A stretch of DNA of 5,117 nt from Thermoleophilia bacterium. Lineage in GTDB: Bacteria; Actinomycetota; Thermoleophilia; Gaiellales; Gaiellaceae. Made by a program: the position numbers and the translations under genes. The notes under the pieces were generated by a model. The model made no database searches, was not told the DNA's origin, and saw nothing but the letters and a program-made list of their open reading frames with translations. The stretch is from contig JAERMP010000169.1 in assembly GCA_016844515.1 (NCBI GenBank), positions 1 to 5,117 on the forward strand, read 5' to 3'. Below, in pieces: positions 1 through 5,117 of this stretch. The stretch's first letter is position 1. The number at the start of each line of letters is the position of its first letter.

Positions 1-224
1 CGCAAGTACACGTTCAAGGTGCACGAGGACGCGCACAAGACCCAGATCCGGCAGGCGGTCGAGGAGCTCTTCGAGGTCAAGGTGCAGGCCGTGAACATCA
101 TCAAGGTGCAGTCGAAGCCCAAGCGGCGCGGAGCCAGCCAGGGCCGGCGCCCGGGCTGGAAGAAGGCGATCGTCCAGCTCCGCGAAGGCCACGAGATCGA
201 GATCTTCGAAGGGGCGGCAGTCTG

Positions 225-225
<1 letters not shown>
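1..225 (+). CDS. rplW: 50S ribosomal protein L23, 3' part
   Basis: This is the last 74 codons of L23, open from the first base of the window in frame 1; the start lies upstream. L23 binds domain III of 23S rRNA near the peptide exit tunnel and is a docking site for trigger factor and SRP (family knowledge). Visible family signatures are [21 protein letters not shown] near the left edge, the [11 protein letters not shown] strand, a basic loop [20 protein letters not shown] and the end [13 protein letters not shown]. The stop TGA at 223-225 shares its A with the rplB start as TGATG, so the two are probably translationally coupled. Identification is secure; only the N-terminal part is missing, cut by the window edge. 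Confidence 0.96.
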
Positions 226-1070
<845 letters not shown>

Positions 1071-1355
1071 GTGAGCCGCTCGTCCAAGAAGGGACCATTT
1101 ATCCAGGACCGGCTACTGAGCCGGATCGAGGCGATGAACGCCACCGGGGAAAAGCGGATGATCCGCACCTGGTCGCGGTCCTCGACGATCTTCCCCGACA
1201 TGGTCGGGCACACGATCGCGGTCCACGACGGCCGCAAGCACGTGCCGGTCTTCGTGACCGAGCAGATGGTCGGGCACAAGCTCGGCGAGTTCGCACCTAC
1301 CCGAACGTTCCGCGGCCACTCGGGCGATCGCCAGACACAGGTCAAGAGGAAGTAA
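1071..1355 (+). CDS. rpsS: 30S ribosomal protein S19
   Basis: S19, 94 residues, is of normal length. It sits in the 30S head with S13 and contacts the A-site finger bridge (family knowledge). Recognisable are the N-terminal [15 protein letters not shown], the central [42 protein letters not shown] split over residues 33-73 and the [13 protein letters not shown] end. The start is GTG immediately after the rplB stop (TAA-GTG). It is supported by AAGGAGAGG at 1053-1061, which ends nine bases before it, and by the family's usual N-terminus. The stop TAA at 1353-1355 shares its last base with a possible rplV ATG (TAATG). Confidence 0.97.
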   Translation: MSRSSKKGPFIQDRLLSRIEAMNATGEKRMIRTWSRSSTIFPDMVGHTIAVHDGRKHVPVFVTEQMVGHKLGEFAPTRTFRGHSGDRQTQVKRK

Positions 1356-1843
1356 TGGCAGCCTCGGGAGACGACACCATGAAAGTGCGCGCGCAGGCGA
1401 AATGGGTGCGCACGTCCGCGCGGAAGGCGCGACTCGTACTCGACCACATCCGCGGGCGCAGCGTCCCCGAGGCACGCACCATCCTCGCTTTCACGCAGCG
1501 TGCCGCGGCAACCGACATCGAGAAGGTGCTCCGCTCCGCCGTCGCGAATGCGGAGGCGAACCACGGCCTCGACGGCGACGACCTCGTCGTGGAGGCGGCC
1601 TACGCGGACGAGGGGCCGACGCTCAAGCGGTGGAAGCCGCGCGCTCGCGGTCGTGTCAACCGGATTCGCAAGCGCACGTGTCACGTCACGTTGATCCTTT
1701 CGGAGCCGCCGGCTCCGAAAGAAGGGGAAAGGCGCAGGACTCGAAAGGCGGCAGCCCAAACGGAGCCGACCGCAGAGAAGTCTGCCGCCGAGTCGAAGCC
1801 CAAGGCTTCTACTCGACGACGAAAGAAGGAGGCGGTGGCTTGA
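1355..1843 (+). CDS. rplV: 50S ribosomal protein L22 with basic C-terminal tail
   Basis: L22 lines the peptide exit tunnel and is the site of macrolide-resistance changes in its beta hairpin (family knowledge). From this start it has 162 residues. The core runs from about residue 11 (AQAKWVRTSARKARLVLDHIRG) through DIEKVLRSAVANAEANHGLD to the hairpin segment ADEGPTLKRWKPRARGRVNRIRKRTCHVTLIL. Residues 117-162 are an Ala/Lys/Arg/Glu tail beyond the core, ending STRRRKKEAVA; Lys/Ala-rich L22 tails are known in actinobacteria. The start is uncertain. ATG 1355 overlaps the rpsS stop (TAATG) but AGGA sits only four bases upstream. ATG 1379 (MKVRAQAKWVR) has GGGAG eight bases upstream and matches the shorter N-terminus of many L22 proteins, giving 154 residues. 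The stop TGA at 1841-1843 forms TGATG with the ORF in the repeat that follows. Confidence 0.94.
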   Translation: MAASGDDTMKVRAQAKWVRTSARKARLVLDHIRGRSVPEARTILAFTQRAAATDIEKVLRSAVANAEANHGLDGDDLVVEAAYADEGPTLKRWKPRARGRVNRIRKRTCHVTLILSEPPAPKEGERRRTRKAAAQTEPTAEKSAAESKPKASTRRRKKEAVA

Positions 1844-1845
1844 TG

Positions 1846-2007
1846 TCGGTCAACTCCATCGCATCTCGTGTCCGCATGCACGCTGCAACGCGTCGCATCG
1901 CTGCGTCCTCAGTCGCACCCGTACCTTCCAGGTACGAGCGCTCCCTGCGTCCTTGCGCTGCTCGCGTTTCGCGGCCTGCGGCCACGATCTGCTCTGGAGG
2001 TGACCGG
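1846..2007. repeat. 162-bp MITE-like hairpin element, copy 1 (rplV/rpsC junction)
   Basis: The first of two copies of a 162-bp element. It matches the copy at 3002-3163 at 153 of 162 positions. The ends are imperfect inverted repeats (TCGGTCAACTCCA at 1846-1858 against TGGAGGTGACCGG at 1995-2007: 11 of 13 Watson-Crick pairs plus one T-G). Dyad symmetry continues inward: 1866-1879 with 1974-1987, AACGCG at 1887-1892 with CGCGTT at 1963-1968, and a central palindrome GTACC-TTCCA-GGTAC at 1921-1935. The element is flanked by TGATG (1841-1845) and TAATG (2008-2012), a possible five-base target duplication with one change. No transposase is present, so by structure it resembles a non-autonomous insertion. 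A structured RNA element specific to this lineage is the alternative. The orientation of any functional unit is unknown. Confidence 0.85.
1996..2000 (+). promoter_or_regulatory. rpsC ribosome binding site inside the repeat end
   Basis: GGAGG lies nine bases before the rpsC ATG at 2010 and is the only good Shine-Dalgarno for that start. It belongs to the right terminal inverted repeat of the 162-bp element, so this copy supplies the translation start signal of rpsC. In the folded hairpin it would pair with the left terminal repeat (1854-1857), so folding could hide it. Confidence 0.7.
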
Positions 2008-2009
2008 TA

Positions 2010-2999
2010 ATGGGCCAAAAAGTGCATCCCGGCGGGTTCCGCGTCGGCGTCATCCACGATTGGAAATCGAACTGGTGGACCGGGAAGGCAGAGTTCGCGG
2101 AGTACCTGCTCGAGGACGTCCGCATTCGCAAGCACATCCTCGGCAAGCTCTCGCATGCCGGTCTCTCCGACATCCTGATCCGGAAGGACAAGCAGCGGAT
2201 CACGATCGACATCTACACCGCTCGCCCAGGAATCGTCATCGGGAAGTCGGGCGTCGAGGTGGATGCACTTCGTCGTGAGCTCCACGCGATTACGAAGAAG
2301 AACGTCCACATCAACATCAACGAGATCAAGCGCCCCGAGCTCGACGCGAAGCTCGTCGCGCAGTCGATCGCCGAACAGCTCGAGAACCGCGTGAGCTTCC
2401 GACGCGCCATGAAGCGCTCGCTCGCCTCCGCGATGCGCTCTGGTGCTCAGGGCATCAAGATCACGGCTGCAGGGCGACTCGGCGGCGGCGAGATGAGCCG
2501 GCGCGAGATGTACTCCGAGGGGCGTGTGCCGCTGCACACGATTCGCGCGGACATCGACTACGGCCAGGCCGAGGCGACCACGACCTTCGGCAAGATCGGC
2601 GTCAAGGTCTGGGTCAACAAGGGCGAGATCATGCCCGAGGGTTACGAGGCCCCAGGTGCGCGCGACGGGCGACTCGGTGACCAGGATCAGGCACGGCGCC
2701 GGCGCGGCGCCTCGTCCGAAGGCCTCGGCGCATCGAGAGAAGGTCGCGGTCGCTCGGTCGACCGGGAAGGTCTCGGCCTCGCTCCTCGCAAGAAACGCGG
2801 AGCGCGCCCCGCCGGCGGCCGGCCGGGCCAGCGCCCCCGCAGCGACTTGAGCGCTGGGCCAGTCGCCTCTGAGGCGGAAGCACCCGCGATGGAGCCCGCG
2901 GTCCAGATCGATGTCACGCCGGAGGCGCCTACGGTGAAGCCTGAGGTGCAGCTCGACGCCGTACCGGAGTCGACCGCTGAAGCAGGGGCAGATAGTTGA
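2010..2999 (+). CDS. rpsC: 30S ribosomal protein S3 with long C-terminal tail
   Basis: S3 sits in the 30S head at the mRNA entry channel and takes part in helicase activity on mRNA (family knowledge). The conserved part is residues 1-211: [20 protein letters not shown], the type II KH domain with its loop GIVIGKSG at about 74-81, and the C-terminal domain ([50 protein letters not shown]). Residues 212-329 are a tail. The tail's first part is Arg/Gly-rich ([16 protein letters not shown]...[18 protein letters not shown]). The last 50 or so residues are acidic, with a loose internal repeat ([10 protein letters not shown] and [10 protein letters not shown]). Usual bacterial S3 is roughly 210-280 residues, so this is long. 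In the basic part, third-position GC falls to about 65%, while the +1 frame reads about 86%, so a compensated frameshift is possible. The gene is flanked by direct repeats. Confidence 0.95.
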   Translation: MGQKVHPGGFRVGVIHDWKSNWWTGKAEFAEYLLEDVRIRKHILGKLSHAGLSDILIRKDKQRITIDIYTARPGIVIGKSGVEVDALRRELHAITKKNVHININEIKRPELDAKLVAQSIAEQLENRVSFRRAMKRSLASAMRSGAQGIKITAAGRLGGGEMSRREMYSEGRVPLHTIRADIDYGQAEATTTFGKIGVKVWVNKGEIMPEGYEAPGARDGRLGDQDQARRRRGASSEGLGASREGRGRSVDREGLGLAPRKKRGARPAGGRPGQRPRSDLSAGPVASEAEAPAMEPAVQIDVTPEAPTVKPEVQLDAVPESTAEAGADS

Positions 3000-3001
3000 T
3001 G

Positions 3002-3163
3002 GCGGTCAACTCCCTCGCATCTCGCGGTCGCATGCACGCTGCAACGCGTCGCATCGCCGCGTCCTCAGTCGCACCCGTACCTTCCAGGTACGAGCGCTCC
3101 CTGCGTCCTTGCGCTGCTCGCGTTTCGCGGCCTGCGGCCACGATCTACTCGGGAGGTGACCGC
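3002..3163. repeat. 162-bp MITE-like hairpin element, copy 2 (rpsC/rplP junction)
   Basis: The second copy, 1156 bases downstream of copy 1 and in the same orientation. Its terminal inverted repeats are the cleaner pair: GCGGTCAACTCCC (3002-3014) against GGGAGGTGACCGC (3151-3163), 12 of 13 paired. They sit exactly between perfect TGATG direct repeats (2997-3001 and 3164-3168), the layout of a transposon end with a five-base target duplication. Inner arms are at 3022-3035 with 3130-3143 and 3043-3048 with 3119-3124, and the central palindrome is at 3077-3091. Differences from copy 1 are confined to the outer 30 bases of each end apart from one (3058). Several keep or restore pairing. The near-identical core implies recent insertion, gene conversion or strong constraint. 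Confidence 0.88.
3152..3156 (+). promoter_or_regulatory. rplP ribosome binding site inside the repeat end
   Basis: GGAGG nine bases before ATG 3166, at the same place in the element as the rpsC site. Its spacing decides the rplP start: 3166 fits, whereas the next ATG at 3172 would be 15 bases away. It lies within the right terminal inverted repeat and could be masked by pairing with 3010-3013. Confidence 0.7.
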
Positions 3164-3165
3164 TG

Positions 3166-3591
3166 ATGCTGATGCCGCGCAAGACGAAGTTCCGACGGCA
3201 CCATCGTGGTCGTCGGCGGGGCACCGCCAAGGGTCAGACCACCGTGCAGTTCGGCGACTTCGGGCTCAAGGCACTCGAGACGGGGTGGGTCACGAACCGC
3301 CAGATCGAGGCTGCCCGAATCGCGGCGACGCGGAAGATTCGCAGGACCGGGAAGGTCTGGATCAATCTCTTCCCGGACAAGCCGGTGACCAAGAAGCCCG
3401 CCGAGACCCGCATGGGCTCGGGCAAGGGCTCACCCGAAGGCTGGGTTGCGGTGGTCAAGCCGGGCCGCGTGATGTTCGAGTTGGCCGGGGTTCCGGAGCC
3501 GCTCGCGAAGGAAGCGCTTCGCCTGGCCGGCCAGAAGTTGCCGCTCAAGACGAAGTTCGTCAGGCGGGAGGCGGATCTCTTTGAGAGCTAA
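3166..3591 (+). CDS. rplP: 50S ribosomal protein L16
   Basis: L16, 141 residues, is of normal length. It binds 23S rRNA near the A-site tRNA and the L7/L12 base and is needed for late 50S assembly (family knowledge). Family landmarks are the N-terminal [70 protein letters not shown] and [20 protein letters not shown]. The arginine in TRMGSGKG corresponds to the residue hydroxylated in some bacteria. The loop here reads GSGKG where many homologues have GKGKG. The start ATG 3166 is chosen over 3172 because MLMP is the common family start, GGAGG is nine bases upstream, and it overlaps the preceding TGA. The gene is followed by an unusually long spacer with a strong hairpin. Confidence 0.97.
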   Translation: MLMPRKTKFRRHHRGRRRGTAKGQTTVQFGDFGLKALETGWVTNRQIEAARIAATRKIRRTGKVWINLFPDKPVTKKPAETRMGSGKGSPEGWVAVVKPGRVMFELAGVPEPLAKEALRLAGQKLPLKTKFVRREADLFES

Positions 3592-3596
3592 CGAAT

Positions 3597-3623
3597 CGTG
3601 GGGGAACCCAGGGTTCCCCCACG
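3597..3623. repeat. Perfect 13-base-arm inverted repeat after rplP
   Basis: CGTGGGGGAACCC (3597-3609), one base, then GGGTTCCCCCACG (3611-3623), a perfect match. As RNA it gives a 12-bp stem with a three-base loop, starting five bases after the rplP stop. The following bases (GTGCCCCCTCC) hold no T-run, so it is not a standard intrinsic terminator. Essential genes continue downstream. It may be an RNA processing or stability element, a partial attenuator, or the end of another small repeat. The hairpin is certain as sequence; its role is inferred. Confidence 0.75.
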
Positions 3624-3663
3624 TGCCCCCTCCTTCATCGTGCCGACCCGCTCAGCTGTGGCT

Positions 3664-3695
3664 GGGCTCCCGCCGGGCGAAGCCCGGCTCCGCCC
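3664..3695. repeat. GC-rich stem-loop in the rplP/rpmC spacer
   Basis: GCCGGGC (3672-3678), GAA loop, GCCCGGC (3682-3688) is a perfect seven-base stem, extended by GGGC (3664-3667) with GCCC (3692-3695) across an internal loop. It is followed by a run of seven or more G and a second GCTCCGCC (3687-3694 and 3707-3714). The 141-base spacer 3592-3732 holds only this, the hairpin at 3597-3623 and the rpmC binding site; no gene is seen in it. Confidence 0.6.
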
Positions 3696-3732
3696 TTGGG
3701 GGGGTTGCTCCGCCACCAGTGGAGAGAACGTC

Positions 3733-3936
3733 ATGAGAGCGCGCGAGTTGCGGGCTCTGACCGACGACGAGCTCCTCCGCAAGATGGCCGAGACGCGCCA
3801 AGAGCTCTTCAATCTCCATTTCCAGACCGCCACCGGCGTGCTCGAGAACAGTGCGCGCCTGCAGCATGCCAAGCGGGAGATCGCCCGCATCCTGACCATC
3901 CAGAACGAGCGTGAACGAGGAAAGACACATGCCTGA
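3733..3936 (+). CDS. rpmC: 50S ribosomal protein L29
   Basis: L29, 67 residues, is of normal length. It is a two-helix protein next to L23 at the peptide exit and part of the trigger factor/SRP platform (family knowledge). The sequence [31 protein letters not shown]... carries the typical first helix ([21 protein letters not shown]), then the [21 protein letters not shown] second helix. ATG 3733 is chosen because GGAG (3721-3724) lies eight bases upstream and the family begins within a few residues of the ELR motif. An upstream GTG at 3598 in the same frame would add 45 non-homologous residues. The 3' end overlaps the rpsQ start by eight bases. The gene lies 141 bases after rplP, unusually far for this operon. 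Confidence 0.95.
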   Translation: MRARELRALTDDELLRKMAETRQELFNLHFQTATGVLENSARLQHAKREIARILTIQNERERGKTHA

Positions 3937-4693
3937 CGAGAGCGAGAACGTGAACGAGACCGAAGAGACCGAGGACGCGGCGGAAGTCGAGGCGCCCCAT
4001 GCGGCTCTGTCTGCTGATGCAGAAGCAGTCGGGGACGAGGAAGTCCCGGCCGCCCCGGAGCCCGAGGTCGTCGTCGGCGACGAGCCTGTTGAGCCCGAGC
4101 CTGCCGAGGATCCTGAGCCCATGGCCGCCGAGGCGTCGGAGCTGGAGCCCGAGCCGGATGCAGCCGCGGAGCCAGCTGAGCCGGAGGCCGATCCCGAGCC
4201 GATGGCTGCGGAAGCCGAGCCGGTCGCCGAAGCCGACGAGCCTGCGATCGAGTCCGTTGCCGACGTGGAGGAACTCGCCGCGCCCGCTGAGGTCGCCGCT
4301 GAGCCCGCCGGCGCCGAGGCAGCTCCTGCACGCAAGAAGAAGAAGCGGCTGCCACGCTCGCTTCGTCCCCAGCGGACGAAGGCGAAGCGCGAGAAGCCCG
4401 CCGAGCGCAGCCCGATTTCGCGCCTGCCGAAGCCGGAGCATTCGCGCGGTCGCCGCCAGGAGCGCCAGGGCAGGGTCGTGTCCGCGAGCGCCGACAAGAC
4501 CATCGTCGTCCGCGTCGACATCGCGAAGGTGCACCCGAGGTACAAGAAGGTGGTCAAGCGGAGCTCGAGGTTCCACGCACACGACGAGGAGAACCAGGCC
4601 AAGGTGGGCGACATCGTCCGCATCGTCGAAACGAGGCCTCTCTCACGGATGAAGCGCTGGCGTCTCCAGGAGATCGTGGAGGCCGCGAAGTGA
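3929..4693 (+). CDS. rpsQ: 30S ribosomal protein S17 with long acidic N-terminal extension
   Basis: S17 is a primary 16S rRNA-binding OB-fold protein of the 30S body (family knowledge). The conserved domain is only residues 177-254 ([60 protein letters not shown]). Before it lie two added segments. Residues 1-134 are Ala/Glu/Pro-rich, with 45 Asp/Glu and no Lys or Arg, and contain DPEPMAAEA twice (61-69 and 88-96). Residues 135-180 are basic, opening with RKKKKR. Total length is 254, against about 80-90 for most bacteria and about 136 for mycobacteria, which also have an N-terminal extension. ATG 3929 is chosen because GAGG lies eight bases upstream; an in-frame GTG at 3911 would add six residues. 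There is no stop between ATG and the core and the frame is continuous, so it is one protein. The extension is probably disordered. Confidence 0.95.
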   Translation: MPDESENVNETEETEDAAEVEAPHAALSADAEAVGDEEVPAAPEPEVVVGDEPVEPEPAEDPEPMAAEASELEPEPDAAAEPAEPEADPEPMAAEAEPVAEADEPAIESVADVEELAAPAEVAAEPAGAEAAPARKKKKRLPRSLRPQRTKAKREKPAERSPISRLPKPEHSRGRRQERQGRVVSASADKTIVVRVDIAKVHPRYKKVVKRSSRFHAHDEENQAKVGDIVRIVETRPLSRMKRWRLQEIVEAAK

Positions 4694-5058
4694 TCCAGCA
4701 GGAATCACGACTCCGGGTTGCGGACAACACAGGGGCGCGTGAGATCCTGTGCATCCGCGTGCTCGGCGGCTCGCACCGGCGCTATGCGCGGGTCGGCGAC
4801 GTGATCATTGCTACGGTGAAGACGGCCACGCCCCAGGGCGCGGTCAAGAAAGGCGAAGTCGTACGAGCGGTCGTCGTTCGGACGAAGAAGCCCTACAGCC
4901 GGGACGACGGCACGCTCATCGGGTTCGACGAGAACGCCGCCGTCCTCATCGACACGCAATCCAACCCGCGCGGGACGCGCATCTTCGGGCCCGTCGCGCG
5001 CGAGCTTCGCGAGAAGAACTTCATGAAGATCGTCAGTCTCGCGCCGGAGGTTTTGTAG
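4690..5058 (+). CDS. rplN: 50S ribosomal protein L14
   Basis: L14, 122 residues, exactly the common bacterial length. It binds 23S rRNA, takes part in a bridge to 16S rRNA and is the target of the silencing factor RsfS (family knowledge). The full length follows the family: [90 protein letters not shown] and the end [12 protein letters not shown]. The start is GTG, overlapping the rpsQ stop by four bases (GTGA). It is supported by GGAGG at 4678-4682 with seven bases of spacing. The sequence looks closest to actinobacterial L14 as I know it, the best lineage clue in the window. Confidence 0.98.
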   Translation: MIQQESRLRVADNTGAREILCIRVLGGSHRRYARVGDVIIATVKTATPQGAVKKGEVVRAVVVRTKKPYSRDDGTLIGFDENAAVLIDTQSNPRGTRIFGPVARELREKNFMKIVSLAPEVL

Positions 5059-5117
5059 ATGGCCACGAAGATGAAGGTGAAGAAGGGCGACATGGTGCAG
5101 ATGATCACCGGCAAGGA
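5059..5117 (+). CDS. rplX: 50S ribosomal protein L24, 5' end
   Basis: The first 19 codons plus two bases, cut by the window edge: MATKMKVKKGDMVQMITGK. The VKKGDMVQMITGK segment is the KOW motif that opens L24, an assembly-initiator protein of the 50S (family knowledge). The ATG directly follows the rplN stop (TAG-ATG), with GGAGG at 5046-5050, eight bases upstream. The position after rplN fits the standard gene order. Confidence 0.92.
   Translation, partial: MATKMKVKKGDMVQMITGK

Larger units (their letters stand above)
1843..2010 (+). other. 55-codon ORF spanning repeat copy 1, coding status doubtful
   Basis: An uninterrupted 55-codon frame runs through the whole element. Its ATG lies in the rplV stop (TGATG, 1841-1845) and its TAA shares its last base with the rpsC ATG (TAATG, 2008-2012). 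The peptide would begin MSVNSIASRVRMHAATRR and end [13 protein letters not shown]. It is rich in Arg, Ala and Ser and has no Lys, unlike the neighbouring ribosomal proteins. About 64% of codons end in G or C, well below the flanking conserved genes. Together with base-pair covariation between copies, this suggests the frame is kept so ribosomes can pass through, not for the peptide itself. No specific Shine-Dalgarno is clear beyond AAAGAAGGAGG at 1822-1832, which could serve it. I recognise no protein family. Confidence 0.35.
2999..3166 (+). other. 55-codon ORF spanning repeat copy 2, coding status doubtful
   Basis: The counterpart of the ORF in copy 1: ATG inside the rpsC stop (TGATG) and TGA overlapping the rplP ATG (TGATG). 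The peptide begins [18 protein letters not shown] and ends [13 protein letters not shown]. It differs from copy 1 at four residues (2, 6, 10 and 50). It has ten Arg and no Lys, and 37 of 55 codons end in G or C. Substitutions do not favour synonymous sites: four codons change silently and four change the residue. That argues against selection on the peptide, though the small numbers do not exclude it. The complementary strand is also open over most of the element, as expected for a long palindrome. No protein family is recognised. Confidence 0.35.

Noticed and set aside
1809..2537. Minus-strand open frames through repeat copy 1 (and similar ones through copy 2, 2929-3230)
   Set aside because: The element is nearly palindromic and stop-poor on both strands, and the frames continue into antisense of rpsC or rplP. 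Shared residues between copies simply reflect the repeat.
1846..3163. CRISPR-like or tandem repeat array
   Set aside because: There are only two long copies separated by a complete essential gene; no short repeat-spacer pattern exists.
3597..3640. Intrinsic terminator after rplP
   Set aside because: The hairpin is strong but no T-run follows, and rpmC, rpsQ, rplN and rplX continue without any visible new promoter.
3598..3732. GTG at 3598 as the rpmC start, adding 45 residues
   Set aside because: No good binding site precedes it, the extra residues come from hairpin sequence, and ATG 3733 has GGAG at eight bases and the normal L29 N-terminus.
3652..4623. Long minus-strand open frame of 323 codons, Ser/Ala/Gly-rich, and two others over the same area
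   Set aside because: It is antisense to the Glu/Ala/Pro-rich codons of the rpsQ extension, whose GAG/GCC pattern leaves the other strand free of stops. It has no recognisable domain and runs across both rpmC and rpsQ.

Overview
This window is the middle of an S10-type ribosomal protein operon, all on the + strand and cut at both ends. The order is rplW (L23, 3' end), rplB (L2), rpsS (S19), rplV (L22), rpsC (S3), rplP (L16), rpmC (L29), rpsQ (S17), rplN (L14) and rplX (L24, first 19 codons). Each gene is recognised from conserved family residues. DNA is high GC, with strong G/C preference at third codon positions in the conserved cores. The L14 sequence (start [16 protein letters not shown], end [17 protein letters not shown]), the tailed L22 and S3 and the N-terminally extended S17 point to Actinobacteriota. 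A deep lineage such as Thermoleophilia is a guess that the window cannot prove.

Most junctions are tight: TGATG overlap (rplW/rplB), TAA-GTG abutting (rplB/rpsS), TAATG (rpsS/rplV), an 8-base overlap (rpmC/rpsQ), a 4-base GTGA overlap (rpsQ/rplN) and TAG-ATG abutting (rplN/rplX). This layout implies one transcript with translational coupling. No promoter or convincing terminator is visible.

Three consecutive junctions break the pattern. The rplV/rpsC and rpsC/rplP junctions each carry a copy of the same 162-bp element (1846-2007 and 3002-3163; 153 of 162 positions identical). It has 13-bp terminal inverted repeats and imperfect dyad symmetry over its whole length. Five-base flanks are TGATG/TAATG for copy 1 and TGATG/TGATG for copy 2, as expected of a MITE-like insertion into a stop/start overlap with target duplication. 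The element is stop-free in the frame set by the upstream overlapping ATG, so each copy forms a 55-codon ORF starting in the upstream stop and ending in the downstream start. Its right end supplies GGAGG nine bases before the next gene. Insertion therefore keeps the chain of stop-restart coupling. Differences between copies include two compensatory pairs in the proposed stem. This is the main discovery candidate here.

The third odd junction, rplP/rpmC, is a 141-base spacer with a perfect 13-base-arm hairpin just after the rplP stop and a second GC-rich hairpin further on. Other oddities are an S17 with about 134 N-terminal residues holding 45 acidic and no Lys/Arg residues, followed by a basic linker, and an S3 tail of about 118 residues in which third-position GC falls and another frame looks better.
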